Shown piece by piece: positions 1 through 9,533 of a DNA stretch of 64,000 nt (positions are counted from its first letter, which is position 1; each line of letters starts with the position of its first letter). Both the position numbers and the translations under genes were made by a program. The stretch is from Pseudoselenomonas ruminis (lineage in GTDB: Bacteria > Bacillota > Negativicutes > Selenomonadales > Selenomonadaceae). The notes beneath the pieces are model-generated. The model saw only the letters and a program-made list of their open reading frames with translations, did not search any database and had not been told where the DNA came from. The stretch is from the NCBI RefSeq assembly GCF_008271295.1, contig NZ_VTOY01000004.1:1-64000 (forward strand), read 5' to 3'.

Positions 1-212
1 GTTCATACCAATCGATGTTTTAAATAACAGAGTCGCTATAGATGTTACTCGCTTGCACTCGTAACTAAGCGATTCGCACATTGCTAAAGCAATGGCTCTC
101 TGCTTAAACATCTGGCTTAAATCATGTTGCATGATTTCATTTTACATTGTTTAGTTTCCAGAGAACAATCTCGCCTATCGTCAGAATCTTTTGAAGTCCT
201 GCACGATTCAGC
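1..212 (-). ncRNA. Leader of an rRNA operon leaving the window
   Basis: Read on the minus strand, this is the transcribed leader downstream of two strong promoters and leads off the left edge. Positions 145-168 carry a boxA/antitermination-like stretch (TGTTCTCTGGAAACTAAACA on the minus strand), which resembles the sequence in Firmicute rRNA leaders and 16S-23S spacers. A short hairpin (ATTGCTAAAGCAAT) lies near 81-94. No protein-coding signal is seen. The 16S gene itself would begin just beyond position 1; that is inferred, not seen. Confidence 0.65.
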
Positions 213-218
213 TTTTAT

Positions 219-247
219 ATCATATCTCATTCTCTCAAGCTTGTCAA
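219..247 (-). promoter_or_regulatory. Promoter P2 of the rRNA operon
   Basis: Minus strand TTGACA (242-247), 17-base spacer, TATGAT (219-224): a near-perfect housekeeping sigma promoter, downstream member of a tandem pair that precedes the rRNA leader. Confidence 0.8.
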
Positions 248-332
248 CAACTTTTTTGAAGTTTTTTTAGCTTACCCTGAGAATTCTTTTGCCCCAGCAA
301 TCGCTCTATCGCGTTCGCCGACGACTTGTATT

Positions 333-361
333 ATATTACACGCATCGTCTCACCTTGTCAA
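333..361 (-). promoter_or_regulatory. Promoter P1 of the rRNA operon
   Basis: Minus strand TTGACA (356-361), 17-base spacer, TAATAT (333-338). It lies about 114 bases upstream of P2, the usual tandem P1-P2 layout of bacterial rRNA operons. Confidence 0.75.
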
Positions 362-393
362 CAGTTTTTTCATATTTTCTTCATTTTTATCAA

Positions 394-434
394 AACAGGC
401 CGGCAGGGGCTATTGCTCCCCCTGCCGGCCTGTT
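394..434 (-). terminator. Strong intrinsic terminator
   Basis: Perfect 16-bp inverted repeat (394-409 pairs with 419-434, arms AACAGGCCGGCAGGGG) followed on the minus strand by a T-rich stretch. It ends the transcript of the gene at 494-778 and insulates the rRNA promoters. Confidence 0.85.
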
Positions 435-493
435 GGTTCTGGTCTCATTGATTTCTGCCTCTGACCTGACTCGTTACTCCGCTAACTTCATGC

Positions 494-778
494 TCAGGTC
501 TTTTGTGCTGAATTCACTTTTTCGTACACTTGTAATACTCCCGCACGAAAAATACGCATTTGCTCCGGTGACAATCGCCCTAAGGCCGTGGATAATCTCG
601 ATTTGCTGCCATCCATAAGCTCGAGATTATACGCCGCCCCCTCGGCTCCGTGCTCGGGTTCCTCTTCTTTTCTCTGCCGGGCCCTTCCTAGTCCATAACG
701 AGAGGTCTTAGCCTCATCAATATTAACACGAGGCGCCGCTGCAATCGATTCCGTGCGAATTTCAAGGTTGACATCCAT
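494..778 (-). CDS. Hypothetical 94-residue protein
   Basis: I do not recognise this protein. The start MDVNLEI at 778 has GGAGG nine bases upstream; a longer frame from a TTG at 796 would run through that ribosome site, so the shorter start is preferred. The sequence is charged, with a KEEEPEHGAEG stretch in the middle and a helical C-terminus. No signal peptide or membrane segment is seen. It is followed by a strong terminator, so it is probably monocistronic. Confidence 0.6.
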   Translation of the reverse strand: MDVNLEIRTESIAAAPRVNIDEAKTSRYGLGRARQRKEEEPEHGAEGAAYNLELMDGSKSRLSTALGRLSPEQMRIFRAGVLQVYEKVNSAQKT

Positions 779-889
779 GTTCATCAGCCTCCTCAAAATA
801 TCCGATTACAACTATTCCTATCTATATTATCGCATAATTTCCTTTCAAAAGAAAGTATTTGTAAAAATTTTCTCATTATTATCAAGCAA

Positions 890-925
890 AAAATGCGCTG
901 CCTCCTTGTTAAGGCAGCGCATTTT
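890..925 (-). terminator. Intrinsic terminator
   Basis: Inverted repeat AAAATGCGCTGCC / GGCAGCGCATTTT (890-903 and 913-925). The A- and T-flanks make it usable in either direction; it ends the gene at 961-1188 on the minus strand. Confidence 0.7.
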
Positions 926-960
926 CGCATAGGACTGTACTCAACCAGCCTCTTATCGTA

Positions 961-1188
961 TTATTCTAAGATTCCGGCCCGGCGATAAAACTCCTCCAAA
1001 ACTTTTTCACGGCTTTCGCCCGTCTTCACACTGATTTCATCCGCCATAAGTTCGCAGGCATATTCCAGCCCTGCAAAGGTATTAATTAACGACTGGAATT
1101 TGTTTATTTCTGCATAGCTGCTTTCAAACGACTGCTTTTCCTTGAGCTGTTCCAACGCTTCGCGCACTGGCTTCTTTACATCTGTCAT
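961..1188 (-). CDS. Hypothetical 75-residue helical protein
   Basis: A small, highly charged protein with no recognised family. It reads as two or three amphipathic helices (KKPVREALEQLKEK, then YACELMADEISVKTGESREKVLEEFYRR). The start at 1188 has GGGAGGAATC upstream. It lies 81 bases after the ligase stop on the same strand and may share its transcript. No membrane segment or cysteine motif. Confidence 0.6.
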   Translation of the reverse strand: MTDVKKPVREALEQLKEKQSFESSYAEINKFQSLINTFAGLEYACELMADEISVKTGESREKVLEEFYRRAGILE

Positions 1189-1269
1189 TTAGATTCCTCC
1201 CATCCTGGCGAAAACTTTCTCTCCGTTACTTATTCGCGGTCAAGTCAAAAAAACCTTCATCTGCCAAAA

Positions 1270-3315
1270 TCACTGAAGCATTTCTGCCGCTTCCTGATAC
1301 GATAAAAGTTTCGTCCCGAGTTTTCGTGCCTTCTCAGCCTTGCTTGATGTGCTGTTGGGGTCTGCCAGAATAAGATAATCGGTGTTACTGCTGACCGCCG
1401 TCCCCATTTTGGCCCCGGCGCCTTCTATTAATTCCTTATAAAAACTGCGCGGCTTGCCGGCCGGGTCTTTTCCGGTCAATACAAATACTTTTCCCGCATA
1501 GGGCATCGCTGCTTCATCAATTACTCGAACCACATAGTCCTGCGGTTTGATGTAGTCCAACAGTTCTTCAAAACGACGCAAAAATGGCGCTCCCTGCAAA
1601 ATCGTTTCCGTCCGGGGACCAATTCCGTCAATCGAGCAGAAGGCATCCTGCCGCTTTATTGCCGCCAGAATTTCATCGGCAGTATGGTACTTTTCGGCCA
1701 ATAACTTTCCGACATTGTCGCCAATGCCATCAAAGAGCAGTGCTTTGACAAACCGCGGAATATCCACGGCCTTTACGGCTTCATCAATGGCCTCTTTTAA
1801 TTTATCGGGGCTCTTGAGATCCCGTTTGTCTTCGAGATCTGCCGCGGTGATGATATTTCCCTTCCTGGCTTCCGCTTCAATCTTTGCCTTGGTGGAGGTA
1901 AGTTCGGCAAATGGCGTAATAATCGCCGTGCGGATATCCTCAGCTGTCAGGTCAAAAATCATATACGGGCCGAATTTTTCTGCCTTTTCCGGAAAAGCCG
2001 CCACGATTGCTCTGGCCCGATCAATCGAAAGGTCTTTGATATCCAGTACATTCCGTTTGGCCAAAAAGCCAATCTGTTGTGCAATGCGCTCCCAGCAATG
2101 GGGATTCACGCAAAAGAGATTCGTATCGTCCTCACTGTCCGACGCGGCATTTTCCCTCTCCTCTAACGGAGCACCGCAATAGGGGCAGTTCGTAATCGCC
2201 TCGATTTCCTCGCCGCCATTATGTTCATACACGATAACCAGCTGCGGAATGATGAGTTTTGCCTTGATGACGCCGACCTTATCGCCCTTGGCCACGCCGC
2301 CTAAGCGTTTTACCACATTCATGTTGTGCAGATTGACATTGGATACCGTGGAACCGAGAATATCCGCCGGTTCAATATCTGCCACGGGAGTCAGCGCCCC
2401 CGTCTTGCCCACCTGCCAATGGACATCGCGGACAATGCTGGTCACGGGAATCTGATTTGGTTTCCAGGCAATCGCATTGTTATCATGATGGCCCGTCGTG
2501 CCGAATTTTTCCAGCGAGTCTTCCCAATCACATTTGATGACAATTCCATCAATCGGATATCCAAGATTTTCCTCATACTCGCGATAAATTTCCGGAATAG
2601 CCGCTGCAATTTCTGCCGGTTTCTTCCCTTCGAAACGACGAACACTCTGTTCTGGCACGTCAAATGGCGTATGGCTCTTGATGTATTCGATTTTTTCCGT
2701 TTCACTCCAGTCGACCCCCATGACATCGTAAGCCATGAAGCGAAGATACTTAACAAATTCCGGGTGTTTTCCCCCCGTTAAAATCGGGTTGACGCTGTTG
2801 CGGGGATTGGCCATTGCTTTTTCGCCAGCCGCCGTAAGTTCCCGATTCATCGCCTCAAACGCAGCAAAGTCCATAAAGACTTCGCCGCGTATCGGATATT
2901 CGGCCGTATAAGCATTCTGCCTTGGGGCCTCCGGGAAACGGGTCAGGATATCGCCCTCATTGCCGCCGCCACGGGTTACATACATCGGTTTTCCATTTTG
3001 CGGATACACGACGACACTGCAGCCGTCGAGTTTTGGCTCGACGATAACGGGCATAAACTTTTCAATATATGCCTGCAGCTTGTCCGTTTCCGATTCATCG
3101 ATTTTTCCAAGAGACTTGGCTTCATGGGGATGACGGAATTTCTCCGCCCCCAGTTCCGCCCCTGGAACATAGTCGAGGTCATCACTGCCATATCGCTCGA
3201 TATAATCGCGGCGCAAGGCATCGTACTCGGCATCCGACAGTATCATCTCACCCGAGCTGCCATAATAGGCTTCATCTGCCGCCTTGATTTTTTTCAGTTG
3301 CTCTTCACGCGTCAT
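1270..3315 (-). CDS. ligA: NAD+-dependent DNA ligase (LigA family)
   Basis: Seals nicks in duplex DNA using NAD+. Visible in order: an N-terminal NMN-binding helical domain (SDAEYDALRRDY), the adenylation motif EPKLDG with the active-site lysine near residue 94, an OB-fold region, a four-cysteine zinc finger (CPYCG then CVNPHC), helix-hairpin-helix repeats (LLFDGIGDNVGK, IDGIGPRTE) and a C-terminal BRCT domain (GKVFVLTG ... SSNTDYLI). The length of about 680 residues is normal for LigA. Start: GGAGG lies 11 bases before the ATG at 3315 and 2 bases before the ATG at 3324, so either is possible. The start overlaps the end of the transporter gene. The sequence is rather divergent, so a second ligase elsewhere in the genome is possible. 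Confidence 0.9.
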   Translation of the reverse strand: MTREEQLKKIKAADEAYYGSSGEMILSDAEYDALRRDYIERYGSDDLDYVPGAELGAEKFRHPHEAKSLGKIDESETDKLQAYIEKFMPVIVEPKLDGCSVVVYPQNGKPMYVTRGGGNEGDILTRFPEAPRQNAYTAEYPIRGEVFMDFAAFEAMNRELTAAGEKAMANPRNSVNPILTGGKHPEFVKYLRFMAYDVMGVDWSETEKIEYIKSHTPFDVPEQSVRRFEGKKPAEIAAAIPEIYREYEENLGYPIDGIVIKCDWEDSLEKFGTTGHHDNNAIAWKPNQIPVTSIVRDVHWQVGKTGALTPVADIEPADILGSTVSNVNLHNMNVVKRLGGVAKGDKVGVIKAKLIIPQLVIVYEHNGGEEIEAITNCPYCGAPLEERENAASDSEDDTNLFCVNPHCWERIAQQIGFLAKRNVLDIKDLSIDRARAIVAAFPEKAEKFGPYMIFDLTAEDIRTAIITPFAELTSTKAKIEAEARKGNIITAADLEDKRDLKSPDKLKEAIDEAVKAVDIPRFVKALLFDGIGDNVGKLLAEKYHTADEILAAIKRQDAFCSIDGIGPRTETILQGAPFLRRFEELLDYIKPQDYVVRVIDEAAMPYAGKVFVLTGKDPAGKPRSFYKELIEGAGAKMGTAVSSNTDYLILADPNSTSSKAEKARKLGTKLLSYQEAAEMLQ

Positions 3316-4375
3316 TTTCGTCATGACCTCCATACTTTCGTTCATATAGTGCTACCACGCCCTTGGCTACATAAGGAAATACGAGCATGATAAAGAGCAG
3401 GCGCGTAAGCTGGTAAGCCGTCATCGTGGAGATATTTGCCCCAACGGTGAGCGCCGTAATGCCCATCTCCGTCAAGCCGCCAGGCGCCGTGCTCAAAAAG
3501 GACGTGGCAAAGGTTTCGCCCGTCAAAGCCGAAACCACCAGGCCCATGCCCATCGATACCGACAGGACCAATAAGACGCCCCCGAGCAGCACCGGCCCCA
3601 TGCCCTGATAGCTTACAATGCGCTGCAATTCGATACTGCTGCCAATATAGGCACCAACACAGAGCTGTGCCGCATAAAGAAGTGGCTGTGGCACAGGAAC
3701 CGCCGTCAAATCGGTCGTGATAACAACTGCAGCCACGGCCAGAATCGGCCCCAGCATCGTTGCCGTCGGCAGATGAATCCATTTTCCCACGACAGCGCCT
3801 AAAACTGCCACGGCCGCCCACATCAGCACCGTAGGCATATCCGCCGCTGCTGCCAGATTCATCCCGGAATCAGCCGCCACAGGACCATCCGAAAGAATGT
3901 GAATCGTCAAAAACGGAATCGTAAACACCACCGACAGCATTCGCAGCGTCTGCATAATCGTCACAGCCGTGAGGTCAACATTTTTCATCTCAGCGGCCAG
4001 GACTACCATCTGCGAAAGCCCCCCGGGCACGCACCCGAGCAGGCAGGTAGTAAAATTTATCGTTGTCTTTTTATACATGAGCCAGCCCGTGAAAATGCCG
4101 GCGCTGACCGTGACAAATGTGGCCAGCAGCATCAGCGGCAGCTGTGCGGCAATTGCCTGCAGCGTTTCAACGGTAAAAGGCCGCCCCATGGCATAGCCCA
4201 ATAATACCAAGGCCACGTTACGGATTTTGATACTCCAGACCAGCGGCTGCTGTTTAACGAGCCCCACCAAAGACACCAGTACAATCGGACCCAAGGTCCA
4301 GGGAAGCGGTGCATTGATATACGAAAACAGCACGCCGCCCACCAGCGCAATTAATAATGTTCGAATATATCCCAT
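3305..4375 (-). CDS. AbrB-like membrane transporter
   Basis: An integral membrane protein of about 356 residues made of roughly ten hydrophobic segments in two similar halves (GVLFSYINAPLPWTLGPIVLVSLVG near the start, PTATMLGPILAVAAVVI in the second half). This is the pattern of the AbrB/ammonia-monooxygenase-like duplicated transporter family. The glycine-rich PGGLSQMVVLAAE and PGGLTEMGITAL pair is typical. The substrate is unknown. The start MGYIRTLL at 4375 is chosen because the longer frame would overlap the preceding gene; its ribosome site is weak. The stop overlaps the ligase start, suggesting translational coupling. Confidence 0.8.
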   Translation of the reverse strand: MGYIRTLLIALVGGVLFSYINAPLPWTLGPIVLVSLVGLVKQQPLVWSIKIRNVALVLLGYAMGRPFTVETLQAIAAQLPLMLLATFVTVSAGIFTGWLMYKKTTINFTTCLLGCVPGGLSQMVVLAAEMKNVDLTAVTIMQTLRMLSVVFTIPFLTIHILSDGPVAADSGMNLAAAADMPTVLMWAAVAVLGAVVGKWIHLPTATMLGPILAVAAVVITTDLTAVPVPQPLLYAAQLCVGAYIGSSIELQRIVSYQGMGPVLLGGVLLVLSVSMGMGLVVSALTGETFATSFLSTAPGGLTEMGITALTVGANISTMTAYQLTRLLFIMLVFPYVAKGVVALYERKYGGHDENDA

Positions 4376-4403
4376 GATACAGCTTTGCCTTTCTCTCCCG
4401 AAA

Positions 4404-4949
4404 TCAACAGCTGCCCTCACCAGACTTGCATCGGCATTCTGCCCGTAGCCGTTTCGGGGGCTCTAATTCATACGTATTGTAAAGAACTGTACAACGGTAA
4501 CATTCTCCCGGCATAATCCTGCCAATATTCGTCACGACATGATACCGGCACGGCTCGGCAATATAGCCTGGCATATGCTTCAAATCATCTTTGAATGTTT
4601 CCAGCAGCGACAGGTGCTTGGCGATTTGCTGCCGGATTCGCGAAGGGCAGTATTCCTCCAGTGTGCTGTCGACCTGTTCTAATGCCTCAAGATTCGGCAG
4701 CGGAACCACATTATCATAAGTCGTTTTGATTGCCTTATTATTTTTCTTTACAAAATCCAGCCAGCGTTCCTGCACGGACAGGATTTTCAGATACTCTTCA
4801 ATTCCCCGTTTTCCCACAACATCCTTGTTTTCCTTGCAAGCCTGATATAAGGACAACGTAGCGAACTTCATCTGTTCATGCGAATTTACCATCAAGCGGA
4901 AGAGGTCCTGCATCTCCTCAATCGCTTTTGTTTTATCCTGATAATCCAT
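4404..4949 (-). CDS. Hypothetical protein with cysteine-rich tail
   Basis: 181 residues, not recognised. The first two thirds look helical and soluble. The last third holds eight cysteines (CPSR, CRYH, CYRC, CRCKSGEGSC), which suggests a metal site or disulfides. It lies 28 bases upstream of the AbrB-like gene on the same strand and is probably co-transcribed with it. No signal peptide is visible. Confidence 0.6.
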   Translation of the reverse strand: MDYQDKTKAIEEMQDLFRLMVNSHEQMKFATLSLYQACKENKDVVGKRGIEEYLKILSVQERWLDFVKKNNKAIKTTYDNVVPLPNLEALEQVDSTLEEYCPSRIRQQIAKHLSLLETFKDDLKHMPGYIAEPCRYHVVTNIGRIMPGECYRCTVLYNTYELEPPKRLRAECRCKSGEGSC

Positions 4950-5025
4950 GATATCTTGTCATACCTCATTGATAAAATACCCGATTGATAAACAATCGCC
5001 AGAGTATCCCTAGTATACTATATCC

Positions 5026-8000
5026 TCAACTGATTTGCCATGCCACATGACTTCCCTTGTCATTTTTGGTAACCACCAGCTGATTATCGATTTCCTGCTT
5101 GAGTTCCGTGACATGGGAAATGATGCCGATGAGCTTGGCACTGCCAGCCATCTTTTGCAAAACATGAACGGCTTCATTGCGTGAATTATCGTCAAGGGAA
5201 CCGAAGCCCTCATCAATGAACAATACATCTAGATGAATCGATGCCATATTGGCCTGGATCTGGTCTGACAAACCAAGTGCCAGCGAAAGCGCCGCCATAA
5301 ACGACTCGCCGCCGGACAATGTCTGTATCGCCCGTTCCTTGCCCGTCACCGTATGAAGCACCTTGAGGTCAAGGCCGTGATTGCCACCGCGGGCCGCTTC
5401 GCTGTCATCAAGCATCCGAAGCTCGAACTGCCCGCCGGACATTGCGCGGAACCGGTGGTTGGCGGCACCTAAAATCTGCCGCAAATAATAGCGCTGGACA
5501 TAGGTTTCAATATCCATGCGCGCACCGCTGCGCTTGCCCGACAGCCGTTCGTAGAGATTGCTAATCGCACAGGCCTCTTTCCCGAGATCCGCCCGCTCGC
5601 CAAGCTGCTGCTGAAGCTGCGCTTTTACGCGCTCATTGCGTTCCGCCTGCCCCTTGATGGTTGCCAGCCGGTCTGACGCCTGCTGCAGCGCGGCCTGCGC
5701 CGCCGTGCGTTTTTCCCGGAGCACCGCAAGGTCTGGCAGTTCTTTTCCCACCACGGCCTTTTGCGCTGCATCCCGGCTGCCGGCGGCTGCATGATACGCA
5801 TCGCGCCATGCCTGCACCTGCTGCTGCATAACCGCCGCACTTTTTTCCTCATACTCGCGGACAACTGCCTGCCACGACTCCTCATTCATGCCTTTTTCCT
5901 GCAAAACCTGCTGATAGGCAAGCTGTAATTCCTGACTCTGCCGCTGTTTGTCCGGCAGTTCCTGCTGGCAGCGGCTAAGCACTGTTTTGGCTTCCGAACA
6001 TTTTGCCTGCCAATCCTTTGCCACTTTGCCGGCCTCCGCATAGACGCGCTCGCAGCGGGCAAGCGATTCCTCCGCCTTGCGCCGCGTCTGCTCCGCGTCT
6101 TCGCGCGTTGCAAAATGCAGCTTATCCAACAAGACCTTCCGCGTCTTTTCGGCAGTCTCCTGCCGGGACTTTGCCTGCTGGCATTTGTCCGCCAACATTT
6201 CCTTATCTTCCTGCAGCGTTTTAAGCATTTCCGTTGACTTGTCAAGCTGCTGCTGGATTTTTTGCAATTCCGCCAGCTGACCGGTCAATTTAGACGACTC
6301 GTTCTCGCAGTCTTCCAGTTGTTTCCTAACCTTCTGCCGGATTTCATTAAGGGTTTCGGCCGCTTCGCAGCCCGGCACCTTTTGGCGTAATTTGTCCAAT
6401 GACAAGTCAAACAGCTCTTTTGACTTGTCAAAATTGACGTTTGCCTTGCCCGCTTTCTCAGCGGCCGCCTGCTGTTTGGCATTAAGCGCTGTCACCTCAG
6501 CGGCCAACCGCTCCAATTCTTCACGCGCCAGCGGCTTGGCGCCAGGTGCCAGGACCCGCGGCTGAGGATGTTCCAGCGAGCCGCAGACCGGACAGGGCTG
6601 CCCCATCGTAAGTGTTTCTGCCAAAAGGCCTGCCTGCGCATCGAAAAACACCTGTTGTTCCCGCTCGTAGTGGGCGCGCTTTTCCTGATAGACCTGCTGC
6701 GCCATCTGATATTGCGCTCTTGCCTGCTCAGACTCAGCCTCGGCCGCTTTCATCTGCCTGCCCAAATCAATTCCCTCATTGATTTCTTTCTCATACTGCC
6801 GCAGTGCTTGCTGCTGCTGCTCGCATTTTACCTGGGTCAGCGATAACTCCGGCAACTGTTTTACCTGCTGCTGCCAGCCTTCCAATTGCTTCTGATAGGC
6901 AGTCAGCTTTTGCTGCGCCTGTTCCGCGGCTCCATTTGCCTGCATGAAGTCCTGCGCGGCGCGTTGCCTCTCCTCGGTCTTTTGGGCAACTTCTGCAAAG
7001 ATTTCCAAAGCCGCACGAACTTCCGCCTGCACCTTACCAAAAACTTCCGTTGCCTTATCCTGTTCCGCCTTGGCCGCTTCCACGGCTTTCCCCGCAGCGG
7101 CTTCCTGCTTCGTTAATTCCGGCAAAGCCGTCTCATACTGCTGCTGCAGCTTTTTGGTCTCTGCCACCGCTTTTTGCTGACGGTCAAAGGACAGGTAGGC
7201 GGACTGAATCGCATAGGCCGCCTGAATTTTGGCCGCGCACTGTTCCTTTTCGGTCATACCAGCCTCTTGTTGTTTATAGGCCTGCCATGTTTCCGTTGCC
7301 TCCCCCAGCCGGTCAAAAGCCGTCTGTAAGGCTTCGGCCTTGGTCAGCGCAACATTTTCGGCATCATATACCTTCTGGGCAGCAGCAGACTCATCAGCTG
7401 CTTTTTCCACTTCCTGCGCTAGCAGCTCACAGGCTTTCTCCAGATACGTTTGCAGCGTCTCAAAATCGACCAGGCTTGGTGTTTTATCCTTGCGGATTTT
7501 CTGTACCAGCTCCTCCATGCCTGCCTTTTGCGAAAAATTTTCCGGAACTACCACATCTTCAGCTTTCGTCTGACAGCGCCGCAGGATGTTTTGCAGTTCT
7601 TCACGATACTGGCTGTTGCGCTCGCCTAGCCGGCTGACAATCCGGCCATAGATTTCCGTGTTGAAAAGCCGCCGGAATATTTCGCGTTTATCGCTTGTTG
7701 GCGCGCGCAGGATGCGCATAAAATCCCCCTGCGCAATCATGCCGACCTGCATGAACTGCTCTTTGGTAAGGCCGACGAGCTCCCGCAGCTTTTCATTGAC
7801 AGCCTCTTTATTGCCCGGATAATCCGTATGGTCCGGCATAGTCAGCGTTACGGATTCCTTTTCCTCAACTTCCGAATTGCCGCGTTTGGCCTTGCGGCGG
7901 TGATGCGGCACGCGATGAACGATATAAATCTGTTCCCGGCCGCCCTTTGTCTCGCTGAACGCCAGCTCGACAAAGGGCGTGACCTCCAGCGAGGCAAACT

Positions 8001-8214
8001 GGCTCTGCAGATTCGGAATCAAGGCGTTCTTATTGGTATTTTTTTCGCTTTTATCCCCGTAGAGCGCATAGACGATAGCATCAAAAATCGTCGTCTTGCC
8101 CGCACCGGTATCCCCCGTCACCAGAAAAAGATTCTGCGTTGGCTTGGTGAAATCGATGACGGCCCGCTCGCCATAAGACCCGAAGGCCTGAATCGTCAAT
8201 TGGATTGGTTTCAT
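5026..8214 (-). CDS. sbcC: Nuclease SbcCD subunit C (SMC-like ATPase)
   Basis: ATPase subunit of the SbcCD (Rad50-Mre11-like) complex, which cuts DNA hairpins and blocked ends. Visible: an N-terminal Walker A (GDTGAGKTTIFDAIVYALYG), long coiled coils through the middle, a zinc hook (CPVCGSLEHP), then the ABC signature LSGGESFMAALSLALGLSD and Walker B LDVLFIDEGFGSLD near the C-terminus. At 1062 residues it is of normal size. The start at 8214 overlaps the sbcD stop by four bases (ATGA), so the two are translationally coupled. Confidence 0.95.
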   Translation of the reverse strand: MKPIQLTIQAFGSYGERAVIDFTKPTQNLFLVTGDTGAGKTTIFDAIVYALYGDKSEKNTNKNALIPNLQSQFASLEVTPFVELAFSETKGGREQIYIVHRVPHHRRKAKRGNSEVEEKESVTLTMPDHTDYPGNKEAVNEKLRELVGLTKEQFMQVGMIAQGDFMRILRAPTSDKREIFRRLFNTEIYGRIVSRLGERNSQYREELQNILRRCQTKAEDVVVPENFSQKAGMEELVQKIRKDKTPSLVDFETLQTYLEKACELLAQEVEKAADESAAAQKVYDAENVALTKAEALQTAFDRLGEATETWQAYKQQEAGMTEKEQCAAKIQAAYAIQSAYLSFDRQQKAVAETKKLQQQYETALPELTKQEAAAGKAVEAAKAEQDKATEVFGKVQAEVRAALEIFAEVAQKTEERQRAAQDFMQANGAAEQAQQKLTAYQKQLEGWQQQVKQLPELSLTQVKCEQQQQALRQYEKEINEGIDLGRQMKAAEAESEQARAQYQMAQQVYQEKRAHYEREQQVFFDAQAGLLAETLTMGQPCPVCGSLEHPQPRVLAPGAKPLAREELERLAAEVTALNAKQQAAAEKAGKANVNFDKSKELFDLSLDKLRQKVPGCEAAETLNEIRQKVRKQLEDCENESSKLTGQLAELQKIQQQLDKSTEMLKTLQEDKEMLADKCQQAKSRQETAEKTRKVLLDKLHFATREDAEQTRRKAEESLARCERVYAEAGKVAKDWQAKCSEAKTVLSRCQQELPDKQRQSQELQLAYQQVLQEKGMNEESWQAVVREYEEKSAAVMQQQVQAWRDAYHAAAGSRDAAQKAVVGKELPDLAVLREKRTAAQAALQQASDRLATIKGQAERNERVKAQLQQQLGERADLGKEACAISNLYERLSGKRSGARMDIETYVQRYYLRQILGAANHRFRAMSGGQFELRMLDDSEAARGGNHGLDLKVLHTVTGKERAIQTLSGGESFMAALSLALGLSDQIQANMASIHLDVLFIDEGFGSLDDNSRNEAVHVLQKMAGSAKLIGIISHVTELKQEIDNQLVVTKNDKGSHVAWQIS

Positions 8215-9362
8215 TTCTCCGCCTCCTGCACCTCATGGATAACCGCTGCCAGCAAGGTCTCTTCCTCCGCAGCGAGGTCCTGCAGAAAATCCCGGCATAG
8301 GTCAAACGGCGATAACTGCACGGCCTGCTCCTGTTCCAGCTGGTAATTTGCCTCTTCCCGACTTTCACGGCCCACATGCAGCAGCTGCGGGAATTTGGCC
8401 GCCAATCGATCCCGCACATCGACGGCCAGATACTCGTCCGCATCGGTCAGCGTAATGCTGACATAATCGCCCGAAGGCTGGGCGAGCACATTTTCCAGTG
8501 TATCCCGAATCGTCCGCACCTGCCGCAACGGTTTTAGCGGCAGCACCGTCGTCAGCACTTCCCCTTTTTCCTTAAGTTCTACCTCAATCACGCCTTTTTT
8601 CTGGCCTTCTTCACCAAACGAGCAGGCTATCGGCGTGCCGGAGTAGCGATAGCAATCCTTGCCGTTTAACCGCTGCGCCTTATGGATATGGCCGAGCGCG
8701 GCATAATCAAAACGGTTTAAAATATCCCCCTGCACGGAATCGATATTGCCGACCGTGACGATTTCCGACGGCGAACGCTCAATCGTATCATCTTTTCCCG
8801 TCGACAGATAAAACTGATGGCTGACCAGTACATTTCTTTCCTGCTCTGCCAGTTCTTCGCGCATAATCAGCCGATGCACGGCCTCATCATACGAAAAATT
8901 ATTGCCGTCCTCATCCGTTCCCGTAATCAGTTTGACCATGGAAGGCTTCACAAACGGCAGCAGATAAAAATTCACCGGCCCATAGGCATCGGTTAAAGTC
9001 ACCTTGGCAATCGTTTCCCCGGGCAGTTCAGGCGGCCGGCCTATCATGTGGATATGCTGGCGTGCGAGCACCTGACGAAATACATTGACGCGTTCGGCAC
9101 TGTCGTGGTTTCCCGAAATCATCATGATTTCTGCCTGCGGCACCGCCTGGGTAAGTTCGGTGACAAACCGGTCAAACCGCGACATCGCCTCAGCCGATGG
9201 AACTGCTTTATCGTAAATATCCCCGGCAATGACCACGGCATCCGGCTGCCGCTCTGCTGCCAGCCGCACGATTTCACGAAGGATATATTCCTGGTCCTCC
9301 GCCAGGTCATGGTTCATCAACTTTAAGCCAATATGCAAATCGGACAGATGGAAAATTTTCAT
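8211..9362 (-). CDS. sbcD: Nuclease SbcCD subunit D (Mre11-like)
   Basis: Metallophosphoesterase exonuclease subunit of SbcCD. All phosphoesterase motifs are present in order: HLSDLHIG, AGDIYDK, SGNHDS, VSHQFYLS and ALGHIHKAQ. The 383 residues match the usual SbcD length, with a C-terminal capping domain. It is the first gene of the sbcDC operon and overlaps sbcC by four bases. A plausible promoter lies at 9500-9528. Confidence 0.95.
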   Translation of the reverse strand: MKIFHLSDLHIGLKLMNHDLAEDQEYILREIVRLAAERQPDAVVIAGDIYDKAVPSAEAMSRFDRFVTELTQAVPQAEIMMISGNHDSAERVNVFRQVLARQHIHMIGRPPELPGETIAKVTLTDAYGPVNFYLLPFVKPSMVKLITGTDEDGNNFSYDEAVHRLIMREELAEQERNVLVSHQFYLSTGKDDTIERSPSEIVTVGNIDSVQGDILNRFDYAALGHIHKAQRLNGKDCYRYSGTPIACSFGEEGQKKGVIEVELKEKGEVLTTVLPLKPLRQVRTIRDTLENVLAQPSGDYVSITLTDADEYLAVDVRDRLAAKFPQLLHVGRESREEANYQLEQEQAVQLSPFDLCRDFLQDLAAEEETLLAAVIHEVQEAEK

Positions 9363-9499
9363 CGTTACCCCTTCCCCAGCGCTTCTACCGCCTATCTGTA
9401 AACGAAAAACAAGAGAAAGTCAATGCCCCAGCACCGTCTTTCCCTTGTCCGTAATTTCAACTTCGTCATCCCGCACGATTTTTCGTGCAAGGCATCATT

Positions 9500-9528
9500 A
9501 TTATAACACAATATGACCAAAATCTTAA
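9500..9528 (-). promoter_or_regulatory. Putative sbcDC promoter
   Basis: Minus strand TTAAGA (9523-9528), 17 bases, perfect TATAAT (9500-9505), about 140 bases upstream of sbcD and abutting the end of the RND pump gene. The -35 matches the consensus in only four of six positions. Confidence 0.45.
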
Positions 9529-9533
9529 CGATT

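Noticed and set aside
289-618. Plus-strand frame near the rRNA promoters
   Set aside because: It runs across two promoters and a terminator hairpin and has no ribosome site.
9420-9476. 18-codon frame in the sbcD leader reading like ITDKGKTVLGH
   Set aside because: Looks protein-like but has only a GTG start and no ribosome site; could be a decayed gene end.
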